A stretch of 64,000 bases of DNA from Microcella frigidaquae (GTDB lineage: Bacteria > Actinomycetota > Actinomycetes > Actinomycetales > Microbacteriaceae), in the NCBI RefSeq assembly GCF_014200395.1, contig NZ_JACHBS010000001.1:1984001-2048000 (forward strand), given 5' to 3'. A program made the position numbers and the translations under genes. Under the pieces are notes generated by a model. It ran no database searches. It was not told the origin of the DNA and saw only the letters and a program-made list of their open reading frames with translations. How positions within the stretch are numbered: the stretch's first letter is position 1; each line of letters starts with the position of its first letter. This document shows positions 7,539 through 17,011 of this stretch, piece by piece.

Positions 7539-9269
7539 ATGACCGAGCCCGAGCAGCCGCTCAGCCGACGTGCTCGCCGTGAGGCCGAGGCGGCGGCCGC
7601 TCGCCGAGGGCGCGGCCGGTCTGATGGCGGGATGCCCGCCGCGACCCCGCCGGAGCCGGCCACGGTCGCCTTTCCGTCCGCCGCCCTCCCTCCCCCCGGC
7701 GGTGCCGTCCCGTCCGTCGTCGACGCTCTTCCGACGGAACCACTCGTGCCCGGTGAGCCCGGGGTGCTGCCGGCCGCGGCGCCCGCGGAGCCGGCAACCG
7801 ATGCGGCAACCGATGCGGCCACCGATGCCGCCGACCCCGACGCCCCGCGCGGCATCGCCGCCTTCGTGCGCGCCCACCCGCGCGCCGTGCTCGCCACGGC
7901 GCTCGGCGTCGGCTTCCTGCTGCTCGCCACCGGCTCGCTCTTCGCGGGCATCGCGGTCGGCTCCGCCCAGGGGGCTCCGGCGCCCGTGGTCAGCGAGACG
8001 CCGACCCCGACGCCCGACCCGCGCGTGCTGCCCGCCGCGATCGCCGACCCGAGCCGGCTGCGCACCTGCAGCGTCGCGTCGCTCACCGGCGATGACCGCC
8101 TGAACCGCCTGTTCGCCTCGGTGGTCAACGTCTCCACGGGCGAGGTGCTACTCGACCGCGACGGCGCGACGCCGGTCCGGCCCGCCGGTGCCATGAAGGT
8201 TCTCACCGCCGCCGCGGCGCTCGCCGTGCTCGGCTCCGACTTCCGGCTGACGACCCGGGTGGTCGCCGGGTCGACGGAGGGCAGCGTCGTGCTCGTCGGC
8301 GGCGGCGACGCCACGCTGAGCCGCCTGCCGGCCGGGCAGGAGAGCGTCTACCGGGGCGCGCCGAAGCTCGACGAGCTCGCGGCGCAGGTGGTCGCCGCCT
8401 ACGCCGCGGCGAACCCCGACGCCCCGGGCATCACCACCCTCGTCGTCGACGCGTCGTACTGGCCCGCCGGGGACGCCTGGAACCCCCGGTGGAACCGCGA
8501 CCGCATCGCCGCCGGCATCCAGGCGCCCGCGACCGCGCTCATGGTCGACGGCGATCGGGCCGATCCGCGCCAGCAGGTCAGCCCGCGCTCCAACGACCCC
8601 GTCGGCCGCGCCGGTCAGGCGTTCGCCGCGGCGCTCGCCGCCGCGGGCAATCCGGCCGGAACGCCCACGATCACCTCGGGCTCCGCGGTCGGCTCGACGG
8701 TCCTGGGCCAGGTGCAGTCGCAGCCGGTGGGCACCCTGGTCACGCAGATGCTCACCAACACCGACTTCGTGCTCGCCGAGATGCTCGCGCGCGTCACCTC
8801 GAAGCAGCTCGGGCTGGCCGGAACCACCGCCTCGCTGACCGGGGCGATCACGGGCGCTCTCAACCCCTACGGTGTCCCGACCGACGGCATGGTCGTGACC
8901 GACGGCTCCGGTCTGGCGACCGACAATGCCGTTCCGGCGCAGTACTTCGCCCAGCTGTTCGCCATCCTCAACGATGGCTCCGGCGACGCGGGCATCATCA
9001 TGGATGCCCTCCCGGTCGCCGGGGTGAGCGGCGCGCTCGCCGGCCGCTTCAGCGGGCCCAACGCCATCGCCCGCGGTGCGGTCACCGCGATGCCCGGCGA
9101 GCTGACGACGGCGCGCACCCTCGCCGGCATCGTGCGGGCCGACGACGGCACGGTGCTGAGCATCGGCTTCCTCGCGGTGCGCGACGGCATCGGCTCCGCG
9201 GGGCGCGATGCCCTCGACTCCCTCGCCGCCGCTGTCTTCACCTGCGGCGACAACCTCTCCCCGAACTGA
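7539..9269 (+). CDS. PBP4-like (peptidase S13 fold) protein with lost catalytic motifs
   Basis: A 576-residue membrane-anchored protein. The N terminus is cytoplasmic, Ala/Pro-rich and disordered (1-110), one membrane segment follows (about 120-145, VLATALGVGFLLLATGSLFAGIAV), then an extracellular D-alanyl-D-alanine carboxypeptidase fold. Fold landmarks remain: VNVSTGEVLLDRDG, LVGGGDATLS, VVTDGSGLATDN, LPVAGVSGALAGRF. All three active-site motifs are altered: SxxK is G217-A-M-K220, SxN is T408-D409-F410, and KTG is M518-P-G520. The family normally trims peptidoglycan stem peptides; this one is predicted inactive and may act as a scaffold or peptidoglycan-binding protein. Often annotated simply as DacB. 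Confidence 0.82.
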   Translation: MTEPEQPLSRRARREAEAAAARRGRGRSDGGMPAATPPEPATVAFPSAALPPPGGAVPSVVDALPTEPLVPGEPGVLPAAAPAEPATDAATDAATDAADPDAPRGIAAFVRAHPRAVLATALGVGFLLLATGSLFAGIAVGSAQGAPAPVVSETPTPTPDPRVLPAAIADPSRLRTCSVASLTGDDRLNRLFASVVNVSTGEVLLDRDGATPVRPAGAMKVLTAAAALAVLGSDFRLTTRVVAGSTEGSVVLVGGGDATLSRLPAGQESVYRGAPKLDELAAQVVAAYAAANPDAPGITTLVVDASYWPAGDAWNPRWNRDRIAAGIQAPATALMVDGDRADPRQQVSPRSNDPVGRAGQAFAAALAAAGNPAGTPTITSGSAVGSTVLGQVQSQPVGTLVTQMLTNTDFVLAEMLARVTSKQLGLAGTTASLTGAITGALNPYGVPTDGMVVTDGSGLATDNAVPAQYFAQLFAILNDGSGDAGIIMDALPVAGVSGALAGRFSGPNAIARGAVTAMPGELTTARTLAGIVRADDGTVLSIGFLAVRDGIGSAGRDALDSLAAAVFTCGDNLSPN

Positions 9270-9292
9270 TCCGCTCCCGATCGGAGGCCCTG

Positions 9293-9877
9293 ATGGCCCG
9301 TGCACTCGTCATCGTCGACGTGCAGAACGACTTCACCGAAGGCGGCGCCCTCGGCGTGGCCGGAGGCGCCGCCGTCGCCGCCGGCATCACCGAGCACCTG
9401 CGCGATCACCCCGACGACTACGACGTCGTCATCGCCTCCCGCGACTGGCACGACCCGGACAACGACAACGGGGGCCACTTCGCGGTCGATGCCGCGCCTG
9501 ACTTCGTCACCACCTGGCCGCGGCACTGCATGGCCGGCACCGAGGGCGCCGAGTACCATCCCGACATCGACACCGGCCTCATCGACATCCACGTGCGCAA
9601 GGGGCAGGGCGTGCCCGCCTACTCGATCTTCGAGGGCACGACCGATGATGGCCGGCGACTCGTGACCGCCCTCGACGAGCTCGGGGTGACCGACGTCGAC
9701 GTGGTCGGCATCGCCACCGACTACTGCGTGCTGGCCTCGGCCCGCGACGCGCTCGCGGCAGGACGCCGCGTGCGCGTGCTCTCCGACCTCGTGGCGGGCG
9801 TCGCGCCCGAGACGAGCGCGGCGGCCCTGCGCGACCTCGCGGCGGCGGGCGCCGAGGTGGTGCCCTCGCGGGCCTGA
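9293..9877 (+). CDS. pncA: Nicotinamidase / isochorismatase-family amidohydrolase
   Basis: A 194-residue cytoplasmic hydrolase that converts nicotinamide to nicotinate for NAD salvage. The catalytic triad is visible: Asp in VDVQNDF (residue ~9), Lys in VRKGQG (~103) and the nucleophile Cys in ATDYCV (~144). Metal ligands are provided by the SRDWHDPDNDNGGHF region, typical of the PncA subgroup rather than isochorismatase. A good ribosome site (GGAGG) sits seven bases before the ATG, 23 bases after the previous gene. Confidence 0.88.
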   Translation: MARALVIVDVQNDFTEGGALGVAGGAAVAAGITEHLRDHPDDYDVVIASRDWHDPDNDNGGHFAVDAAPDFVTTWPRHCMAGTEGAEYHPDIDTGLIDIHVRKGQGVPAYSIFEGTTDDGRRLVTALDELGVTDVDVVGIATDYCVLASARDALAAGRRVRVLSDLVAGVAPETSAAALRDLAAAGAEVVPSRA

Positions 9878-9920
9878 GGCCCGCATCCGTCGGCCGCGGT
9901 GTCGAGACGAGCAGGGGCGG

Positions 9921-11771
9921 CTAGACGAGCAGCTGGTGCTTCGCCAAGTCGCGGTAGAGCGGCACGGCCCGCACCAGCTCGCTGTGCGTCCCGACCCCGA
10001 CCACCTGCCCGTGGTCGAGCACGACGATCTGGTCGCTGTCGACCACCGTCGACAGCCGGTGCGCGATGACGATCAGCGTCCGGTCCTGCGCGACGGCGTC
10101 GATCGCCTCGCGCATGCGCTGCTCGTTGGCGCCGTCGAGCGATGACGTCGACTCGTCGAGCAGCAGCACCGGCGGCGCGGCGAGCAGGGCCCGGGCGATC
10201 GCGAGCCGCTGGCGCTCACCGCCCGAGAGCATGACGCCCTCCTCGCCGACCTGCGCGTCGAGCCCCCGCGGGTCGCGGTCGAGCACGTCATCGAGGTTCA
10301 CCGAGCGCAGCACCGCGACGCACTGCTCGTCGGTCGCGTCGGGGCTGCCGAGCAGCAGGTTGTCGCGCAGGCTGCCGGCGAGCACCGGGGCGTCCTGCTC
10401 GACGTAGCCGATGCGCGCGCGCAGCTCGTCGCGGTCGAGAGCCCGGATGTCGATGCCACCCATGCGGATCACCCCCGCCGTCGGGTCGTAGAACCGCTCG
10501 ATGAGAGCCAGGATCGTGCTCTTGCCCGCGCCGCTCGGCCCGACCAGCGCGGTGCGCGAGCCGACCGGCACGCTGAAGGTCACCCCGCGCAGAACCGTGG
10601 TGTCGCGCTCCGGCTCACCCACCACCTCTGCGATCACCTTCTCGGCCTCCGTCTGGTGGGCGCTCACCGGGTAGGCGAAGTGCACGTCGTCGAATGCGAC
10701 CGCGGCCGTCGAGGCGGAGGGGGCGGCGGGCACGATGCCCGCATCCCGCTCGCGCTCGCTCGGCAGGCCGATGATCTCCTGGATGCGCCCGAGCGCCCCG
10801 AGCGCGGCGTTCACGCTCGTGATCGCGCCGAACGCCTGCCCGAGCGGGCCGATGAGCAGGAACAGGAACAGGATGAACGCGACCAGGTCGCCGACCGAGA
10901 TGACGCCGGAGGCGACGCGGAAGCCTCCGACCCCGAGCACGACCAGGAACGACACCTGCAGGGCGATCGACGAGATCGGCACGACGAGCGCCGAGATCTT
11001 CGCGACCGCGATGCCCTGCTGCCAAGCCCCGCGCGCGCTGCTCTCGATGGCCGCGATCTCGCGCTCGGTCGCGCCCGCCGCCCGCACGGTGCGGATCGCC
11101 GAGATCGACCGCTCGACCGCCGCCGCGAGCTCGCCGACCCTCTCCTGCGCCTTCCGGCTGGCGATGCGGATGCGCTGCGACAGCACCACGACCGTGACGA
11201 CCGACACGGCGATCACGAGCACCGTGAGCCCCAGCAGCACCGGATCGATGATGGTCATCGCGATCAGCGCGCCGAGGAACGTGAGGCTGCCGCCGATCGC
11301 CTCGACGAGACCCTGGGTCAGCACGGCCCGCAGCAGGGTGGTGTCGCTGCCGACGCGGCTGACGAGGTCGCCGGTGCGCCGCTCGTCGAACTCGCTGATC
11401 GGCAGGTGCAGCAGGCGGCGCACGAGCCCCTTCCGGCTCGACAGCACGACCCCCTCGCCGGTGCGCTGCAGCAGATAGTGGCCGAAGCCGCTCAGCAGTC
11501 CGGCGGCGACGACGAGCACGACGAGCAGCGTGACGACGGGCGCGAGGTCGCCGCCCCGCTCGACGATGCCGATCACCTGCGAGACCAGCAGGGGCTGCGC
11601 GAGCGAGGCCGCCGCGCCGAGCACGCTGATCACGATCACCCAGCTCAGCACCGTGCGGTGCTCGAGCAGGTAGGGCAGCAGCTGGCGGAAGGTCGCGCGC
11701 GGCCCGTCGTCGGCGACAGAACCGGCGGGACGGCCGAAGCGGCGGCGGGGGGATGCGGTGCTCGCGCTCAT
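9921..11771 (-). CDS. ABC exporter, fused membrane and ATPase domains
   Basis: A 616-residue half-transporter that should dimerise to export lipids, peptides or drugs. About six membrane helices span residues 35-320 (ABC type I exporter fold). The ATPase domain follows with Walker A GPSGAGKST (~410), signature LSGGERQRLAIARALL (~515), Walker B LLLDEST and H-loop IAHRLST. ATG 11771 was chosen because the earlier in-frame residues overlap the opposite-strand promoter region and look non-coding. It is transcribed divergently from the DrrA-like ABC operon next door; the substrate is unknown. Confidence 0.87.
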   Translation of the reverse strand: MSASTASPRRRFGRPAGSVADDGPRATFRQLLPYLLEHRTVLSWVIVISVLGAAASLAQPLLVSQVIGIVERGGDLAPVVTLLVVLVVAAGLLSGFGHYLLQRTGEGVVLSSRKGLVRRLLHLPISEFDERRTGDLVSRVGSDTTLLRAVLTQGLVEAIGGSLTFLGALIAMTIIDPVLLGLTVLVIAVSVVTVVVLSQRIRIASRKAQERVGELAAAVERSISAIRTVRAAGATEREIAAIESSARGAWQQGIAVAKISALVVPISSIALQVSFLVVLGVGGFRVASGVISVGDLVAFILFLFLLIGPLGQAFGAITSVNAALGALGRIQEIIGLPSERERDAGIVPAAPSASTAAVAFDDVHFAYPVSAHQTEAEKVIAEVVGEPERDTTVLRGVTFSVPVGSRTALVGPSGAGKSTILALIERFYDPTAGVIRMGGIDIRALDRDELRARIGYVEQDAPVLAGSLRDNLLLGSPDATDEQCVAVLRSVNLDDVLDRDPRGLDAQVGEEGVMLSGGERQRLAIARALLAAPPVLLLDESTSSLDGANEQRMREAIDAVAQDRTLIVIAHRLSTVVDSDQIVVLDHGQVVGVGTHSELVRAVPLYRDLAKHQLLV

Positions 11772-11852
11772 GCGTCCATCCTGGCCGACCCCGCCTCGGT
11801 GCCGGCTGGTCGCGCATGCGCGGCTCCCCACCGCCGGCGCTCGCCGCAGGTC

Positions 11853-11858
11853 TAGGCT
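11853..11858 (+). promoter_or_regulatory. Leaderless -10 box of the DrrA-like ABC operon
   Basis: TAGGCT ends eight bases before GTG 11867. The position supports GTG 11867 rather than a second in-frame GTG at 11879. Confidence 0.55.
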
Positions 11859-11866
11859 GGTTCTTC

Positions 11867-12793
11867 GTGCCCCACCCCGTGATCTCCGCCCGCCAGCTGA
11901 CCAAGACCTACGGCGACTTCACCGCCGTCGACGGCATCGACTTCGATGTCGCCCCCGGTGAGTCGTTCGGCCTGCTCGGCCCGAACGGCGCCGGCAAGTC
12001 GACCACCATGCGCATGGTGGGGGCCGTGTCGACGCGCACCGGCGGCGAGCTCAGCATCCTCGGCCTCGACCCGAACCAGCACGGCCCCGACATCCGCTCG
12101 CAGCTGGGGGTGGTGCCGCAGCAGGACAACCTCGATCAGGAGCTGCGGGTGCGCGACAACCTGCTCGTCTACGGTCGCTACTTCGGCCTGCCGCGCCGGG
12201 TCATCGCCGAGCGTGCCGACGCCCTGCTCGAGTTCGCCCAGCTCACCGACCGGGCGAAGGCCAAGGTCGACGACCTCTCCGGTGGCATGAAGCGCCGTCT
12301 CACCATCGCGCGCGCTCTCATCAACGAGCCCCGCATCCTGCTGCTCGACGAGCCGACGACGGGCCTCGACCCGCAGGCGCGGCACATCCTCTGGGACCGC
12401 CTGTTCCGCCTCAAGGAGCGCGGCACGACCCTCGTGCTGACGACCCACTACATGGACGAGGCCGAGCAGCTCTGCGACCGGCTCGTCGTCGTCGACAAGG
12501 GTCGGATCATGGCCGAGGGCTCGCCGGCGGCGCTGATCCGCGAGTACTCCAGCAAGGAGGTGCTCGAGGTGCGGTTCGGCAGCGACAAGAACGCCGAGGC
12601 CGCCGAGCGGATGGCCGGGGTCGGCGAGCGCCTCGAGGTTCTGCCCGACCGCATCCTCGTCTACAGCGACAACGGCGAGGCGGCCCTCGAGGCGATCACG
12701 CGCCTCGGCCTCGAACCGATCACCTCCCTGGTGCGCCGGTCGAGCCTGGAGGACGTCTTCCTGCGCCTCACCGGACGGAGCCTGATCGAATGA
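11867..12793 (+). CDS. ABC transporter ATP-binding protein (DrrA/CcmA-like)
   Basis: A 308-residue ATPase of a drug or polyketide-type exporter. Walker A GPNGAGKST (38-46), Q-loop VVPQQDN, signature LSGGMKRRL (~139), Walker B LLLDEPTTGLDP and H-loop THYMDEAEQL are intact. The C-terminal ~75 residues (SSLEDVFLRLTGR at the end) are the DrrA-type extension that contacts the permeases. Its stop overlaps the ATG of the first permease, and the three genes form one operon driven by the leaderless promoter. Confidence 0.88.
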   Translation: MPHPVISARQLTKTYGDFTAVDGIDFDVAPGESFGLLGPNGAGKSTTMRMVGAVSTRTGGELSILGLDPNQHGPDIRSQLGVVPQQDNLDQELRVRDNLLVYGRYFGLPRRVIAERADALLEFAQLTDRAKAKVDDLSGGMKRRLTIARALINEPRILLLDEPTTGLDPQARHILWDRLFRLKERGTTLVLTTHYMDEAEQLCDRLVVVDKGRIMAEGSPAALIREYSSKEVLEVRFGSDKNAEAAERMAGVGERLEVLPDRILVYSDNGEAALEAITRLGLEPITSLVRRSSLEDVFLRLTGRSLIE

Positions 12794-13641
12794 GTGCGCT
12801 GAATCAGACGCCCGCGGCGCCCCTGACCGCGACGACGGATGCGGAGCGCGCGCTCGCCGCCGGCATCGCCCCGCGCCGCTGGGGCTCGTGGTACGTCGCC
12901 GAGCACCGCCTCCGCGGCATGAAGGGCTACCTGCCCGACGCGATCTTTCAGAGCTTCGGCAACCCGCTGATCTACCTCTTCGCGCTCGGGGTGGGGCTCG
13001 CGAGCCTCGTGCCGCAGGGCGTCGGCGGCGTCACGTACCTGCAGTTCGTGGCGCCCGCCCTCATGGCCACGGCCGCGATGACCATCGCCGCTAACGAGAC
13101 CAGCTACCCGATCATGGCCGGCTTCAAGTGGAACCCGATCTTCTTCGCCATGAACGCCGCGCCGATCTCGCCCGCGCAGATCGTGAACGGCACGATGATC
13201 CAGCTCGCGATCCGCATCGTCGTCACGGTTGCGATTTACTTCGGCATCATCATCCTGTTCGGGGCGGTGCCCTCGCCCGCCGGCTGGCTGGCGATCATCG
13301 CGGCGACGCTCACGGGCATGGCGATCGGCGCGGCCCAGGCCTCGTACACCTCCACGATCACGGAGGACAAGGGGCAGATGGCGATGCTGCAGCGCTTCGC
13401 GATCACTCCGCTGTTCCTGTTCTCCGGCACGTTCTTCCCTCTCGAGCAGCTGCCGCTGTGGCTTCAGCCGCTCGGCTGGGCCTCGCCGCTCTGGCACGGC
13501 ACCGAGCTCGGGCGCGTGTTCAGCTACGGCCTCGAGGAGCCCCTGTGGCTGACCGTCACCCGCGTCGGCTACCTCGTGACCCTGTTCGCGGTCGGGCTCT
13601 GGGCGACGCACCGCCACTTCGCGCGGAGGCTCAACAAGTGA
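12790..13641 (+). CDS. ABC-2 type permease (first of pair)
   Basis: A 283-residue membrane protein with about six helices after a ~45-residue cytoplasmic N terminus. It has the ABC-2 pattern: YLPDAIFQSFGNPLIYLFALGVGL near residue 60, the central TPLFLFSGTFFPLEQLPLWLQPLGWASPLWHGTELGR (family signature) around 205-240, and a terminal helix. Overlaps of four bases on both sides show translational coupling. It works as a heterodimer with the next permease and the upstream ATPase. Confidence 0.85.
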   Translation: MSALNQTPAAPLTATTDAERALAAGIAPRRWGSWYVAEHRLRGMKGYLPDAIFQSFGNPLIYLFALGVGLASLVPQGVGGVTYLQFVAPALMATAAMTIAANETSYPIMAGFKWNPIFFAMNAAPISPAQIVNGTMIQLAIRIVVTVAIYFGIIILFGAVPSPAGWLAIIAATLTGMAIGAAQASYTSTITEDKGQMAMLQRFAITPLFLFSGTFFPLEQLPLWLQPLGWASPLWHGTELGRVFSYGLEEPLWLTVTRVGYLVTLFAVGLWATHRHFARRLNK

Positions 13642-14459
13642 CCGCCACGACCTCGACCGAGCACGACTTCGCCCCGCGCCGCAGCGCGCTGTACGCGGGC
13701 AACACGCGGGCGGTCATCCACCGCGGGTTTCTCGCGACGCGCAGCACGAACGGCCTCGTCGTGCTCAGCGGCTTCTTCGAGCCGGTGTTCTACCTGCTCT
13801 CGCTCGGCATCGGCTTCGGGGCGCTCGTCGGCACCGTGCAGACGTCGACGGGTCAGGAGGTGCCGTACGCCGCCTTCATCGCGCCGGCGCTGCTCGCCGT
13901 CTCGGCCATGAACGGCGCGGTCTACGACTCGACGTGGAACGTCTTCTTCAAGCTCAACTACTCGCGGCTGTACCACGGGATGCTCGCCACCTCGCTCGGC
14001 CCGCTCGACGTCGCCCTCGGCGAGATCTTCCTGGCTCTCGTGCGCGGGGCGATGTACGCCGTCGGATTCATGGTGATCATGCAGGTCTTCGGTCTCAACC
14101 TCGCCTGGACGGCGCTGCTGGCGCTGCCGGCCGTGCTGCTCATCGCCTTCGGCTTCGCCAGCCTTGGCATGGCGATCACGAGCTACATGAAGACGTTCAA
14201 CCAGATGGACTGGATCGCCTTCATCATGCTGCCGATGTTCCTGTTCTCGGCGACCTTCTACCCGATCACGGTTTACCCCCAGGCGATCCAGTGGGTGATC
14301 CAGGCACTGCCGCTGTGGCACGGCGTCGAGCTCGTGCGGGGGCTCACGACGGGCGCGCTGTCGAGCATGATGCTCGTGCACGTCGGGTACTACCTGGTGA
14401 TGATCGCGATCGGCATCGTCTTCACGACGAGCCGGCTGCGGGCGCTGTTCCTGAAGTAG
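13638..14459 (+). CDS. ABC-2 type permease (second of pair)
   Basis: A 273-residue paralogue of the preceding permease with the same six-helix layout (EPVFYLLSLGIGFGALVG; LPMFLFSATFYPITVYPQAIQWVIQALPLWHGVELVRG). The GTG start overlaps the previous stop (GTGA), giving VTATTSTEHDF. Two paired permeases plus one ATPase match the DrrABC-like heteromeric exporters of actinobacteria. The export substrate cannot be inferred. Confidence 0.85.
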   Translation: MTATTSTEHDFAPRRSALYAGNTRAVIHRGFLATRSTNGLVVLSGFFEPVFYLLSLGIGFGALVGTVQTSTGQEVPYAAFIAPALLAVSAMNGAVYDSTWNVFFKLNYSRLYHGMLATSLGPLDVALGEIFLALVRGAMYAVGFMVIMQVFGLNLAWTALLALPAVLLIAFGFASLGMAITSYMKTFNQMDWIAFIMLPMFLFSATFYPITVYPQAIQWVIQALPLWHGVELVRGLTTGALSSMMLVHVGYYLVMIAIGIVFTTSRLRALFLK

Positions 14460-14482
14460 TAGAGAAGGATCCTCAGGTGCAC

Positions 14483-14488
14483 TAGCGT
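14483..14488 (+). promoter_or_regulatory. Leaderless -10 box of the orphan gene at 14495
   Basis: TAGCGT ends six bases before ATG 14495, suggesting the orphan gene has its own promoter. Confidence 0.4.
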
Positions 14489-14494
14489 GCAGCT

Positions 14495-15241
14495 ATGAAC
14501 ACTCCTTCTGAGGTTGACTCGCTCCTATTCGGGCTTACTTCTGACCAATGGGCGGAGGTCAACGGAATCGCGTCGACGGTAACGGCTTTCGCAGCGGTCT
14601 TTGGTTTGGTACTCGCGTACGTAGCAGTCCGAATCTCACGACAATCTGCGTTCGTCAGCACCCGCTCGTACATCGATGCCCAGTTCGCGGAAATGCTCAC
14701 ACAGGTCGCTCGCTTTCGGTCCCTGATGGAGCGGGTGGACTTCGACGGACTCAAGCACACATTCGGAGATCTCTACCCCGAGATGCAGACGACGAAAGTC
14801 AGCATCCGGCAGTTCGAAGCGGGTGGTTTGCCCCGCTGGGACGCACGAAGGCTCTCGAACAGCCGTGATTACAGTCTCTCGACTGCTCTCAGGGCGCTGG
14901 AGTACGCAGTTGATCGACGTTTTCAGGCTGTGATCGGGTCTTCGTCTGGCAACGTTGGAGACCAAACGGTCTCTCAAGAACTTGACGCATACCTTCAGGC
15001 TTTTGGCGGGCACGCGGCAGGAGACGACAGGTCGCGCGAGAGAGTGATCACCTCGCTCCGGCAACCATTCCTAGCTGCCCTCGTCCAGGCCACTGACACA
15101 AACAGACCTGCAGACCTACCCGAGATCTCACGGCTTGCTCTGGACCATGTGATTACCTTGGTTCAGGACAGTTACGCGGAGGCGGTACATGAGGTCGCCC
15201 CATGGAACCGGCGGACGCCACGTGCCCGGAGGTCGTGGTAG
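14495..15241 (+). CDS. Orphan membrane-anchored protein with foreign-looking base composition
   Basis: A 248-residue protein of no family I recognise. A single membrane helix lies near the N terminus (about residues 27-47, STVTAFAAVFGLVLAYVAVRIS), and the rest is a soluble mainly helical domain with many charged residues. The gene is clearly less GC-rich than its neighbours and uses A/T-ending codons (CTA, CTT, TCT, ATT, TTT) that they avoid, a sign of recent acquisition. It has its own -10 box and sits between an ABC operon and the convergent rib operon. The layout resembles small defence- or stress-associated membrane proteins, but there is no motif to support that. Confidence 0.7.
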   Translation: MNTPSEVDSLLFGLTSDQWAEVNGIASTVTAFAAVFGLVLAYVAVRISRQSAFVSTRSYIDAQFAEMLTQVARFRSLMERVDFDGLKHTFGDLYPEMQTTKVSIRQFEAGGLPRWDARRLSNSRDYSLSTALRALEYAVDRRFQAVIGSSSGNVGDQTVSQELDAYLQAFGGHAAGDDRSRERVITSLRQPFLAALVQATDTNRPADLPEISRLALDHVITLVQDSYAEAVHEVAPWNRRTPRARRSW

Positions 15242-15260
15242 CTCCGCACGATAAGGCGAG

Positions 15261-15731
15261 TCAGCCCCGGATGACCTGCAGCACCCGCGCGGTCGCCAGC
15301 GCCGCCTCGGCCGCTTCGGCGCCCTTGTCCTCCGTCGAGCCGGGCAGCCCCGCACGGTCCAGACCCTGTTGCTCGTCATCCAGGGTCAGCACCCCGAAGC
15401 CGACCGGCTTGCCCGTGTCGAGCGCGACCCGGGTGAGCCCATCGGTCGCGGCGGCGCTCACGTACTCGAAGTGGGGCGTTCCGCCGCGGATGATCACGCC
15501 GAGCGCGACCACCGCATCGGCCCCCGCCTCGAGCGCGGCCTTGCTCACCACAGGCAGCTCGAACGACCCGGGCACCGCGTACTCGACCACGGTGGCGCCT
15601 GCGGCCTCGAGCACGCGGCGGGCGCCGGCCTTGAGGCCCTCGCTGATGGCGGTGTGCCACTGCCCGGCGACGATCGCGACCGTCAGGCCGGTGCCGTCGG
15701 TGGTGAGGGTGGGCGATCCGGCGCCGCTCAT
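15261..15731 (-). CDS. ribH: 6,7-dimethyl-8-ribityllumazine synthase
   Basis: A 156-residue lumazine synthase joining the pyrimidinedione made by RibD with dihydroxybutanone phosphate from RibBA. Signatures: [47 protein letters not shown] (active-site His) and [20 protein letters not shown]. Subunits usually form pentamers or icosahedral shells. Last gene of the rib operon; its ATG overlaps the ribBA stop. Confidence 0.93.
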   Translation of the reverse strand: MSGAGSPTLTTDGTGLTVAIVAGQWHTAISEGLKAGARRVLEAAGATVVEYAVPGSFELPVVSKAALEAGADAVVALGVIIRGGTPHFEYVSAAATDGLTRVALDTGKPVGFGVLTLDDEQQGLDRAGLPGSTEDKGAEAAEAALATARVLQVIRG

Positions 15732-17011
15732 GCGGTCTTCCCTTCGATGGTCGCGAACACGGGGGCGCTCGTGATGCTGTCCGGCAGGCGGTGGCCCATG
15801 CGGTCGCGCTTCGCGCTGAGGTAGCCCTCGTTGTCGTCGCCGACGCCCACCACGAGCGGCACGAGCGCGCTCACCTCGATACCGTACTGGGTCAGCTGAC
15901 GCTGCTTCTCGGGGTTGTTGCTGAGCAGCCGCACGCGCGAGACGCCGAGGTCGCGCAGCATGTCGCTCGCCGCCTCGTAGTCGCGGGCATCGGCCGGCAG
16001 GCCGAGCGCGAGGTTGGCGTCGAGGGTGTCGTAGCCGTCCTCCTGCAGCCGGTAAGCCTTGAGCTTGTTGATGAGGCCGATGCCGCGCCCCTCGTGCCCG
16101 CGCATGTAGAGCACCGCTCCGCCCTGGCGCTGGATGACGTCGAGCGCGGCGTCGAGCTGGGGGCCGCACTCGCACTTGAGCGAGCCGAACGCCTCACCCG
16201 TGAGGCACTCGGAGTGCACGCGAACGATCATGTCGTCGTGGGGCATCCCGCTGACGATCGCCACGTGGTCGGCGCCCGTCTTGCGGTCGCGGTACGCGCG
16301 CATCGAGAACGGCCCATGCGTGGTCGGCACGGTCGTGGCCACCTCGAAGGTGACGCTGCTCGCGCGCTCGCCGGTGCGGGCGGGCGATGCCGCAGCGAAG
16401 TCTTCACCCGACTCGAGGTAGGCGATGAGGTCGACGATCGTGATGACCACGACGCCCTCCTGCTCGCCGAACCGGATGAGCTCGGGCAGGCGCATCATGT
16501 CGCCCTCGTCGGTGACGACCTCGCCGATCGCCGCGACCGGCTGCAGGCCGGCCAGCCGCATGAGCTCGACGGCCGCCTCGGTGTGCCCGGCGCGCTCGCG
16601 CACGCCGCCGTCGACGGCGCGCAGCGGCAGGATGTGGCCCGGGCGGATGAGACGGGCCGGGGTCGCCGTCGGGTCAGCGAGCACGCGCAGGGTGTGCGCG
16701 CGGTCGCCGGCGCTGATGCCGGTCGTGATGCGGTCGGCGGCGTCGACGGTGACCGTGTAGGCGGTCTGCCGCGGGTCTTGGTTGTCGCTGACCATGAGGG
16801 GCAGCTGCAGGCGGTCGGCGACCTCGTTGGTCATCGGCGCGCACAGGAACCCGCTGGTGTGGCGGATCGTCCAGGCGATCCACTGCGGGGTGGCGAGCTC
16901 GGCCGAGATGATGACGTCGCCCTCGTTCTCGCGGCTCTCGTCGTCGGCGACGAGCACCGGCTTGCCCTCGCGGAGGGCGGCCAGGGCCTGGGGGATCGTT
17001 CCGATGCTCAT
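15728..17011 (-). CDS. ribBA: Bifunctional DHBP synthase / GTP cyclohydrolase II
   Basis: A 427-residue fusion. Residues ~1-205 are 3,4-dihydroxy-2-butanone-4-phosphate synthase ([43 protein letters not shown]). Residues ~210-420 are GTP cyclohydrolase II with the zinc motif [18 protein letters not shown] and [16 protein letters not shown]. It supplies both precursors of riboflavin from ribulose-5-phosphate and GTP. All the expected catalytic residues appear present. Overlaps ribE upstream and ribH downstream by four bases each. Confidence 0.93.
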   Translation of the reverse strand: MSIGTIPQALAALREGKPVLVADDESRENEGDVIISAELATPQWIAWTIRHTSGFLCAPMTNEVADRLQLPLMVSDNQDPRQTAYTVTVDAADRITTGISAGDRAHTLRVLADPTATPARLIRPGHILPLRAVDGGVRERAGHTEAAVELMRLAGLQPVAAIGEVVTDEGDMMRLPELIRFGEQEGVVVITIVDLIAYLESGEDFAAASPARTGERASSVTFEVATTVPTTHGPFSMRAYRDRKTGADHVAIVSGMPHDDMIVRVHSECLTGEAFGSLKCECGPQLDAALDVIQRQGGAVLYMRGHEGRGIGLINKLKAYRLQEDGYDTLDANLALGLPADARDYEAASDMLRDLGVSRVRLLSNNPEKQRQLTQYGIEVSALVPLVVGVGDDNEGYLSAKRDRMGHRLPDSITSAPVFATIEGKTA

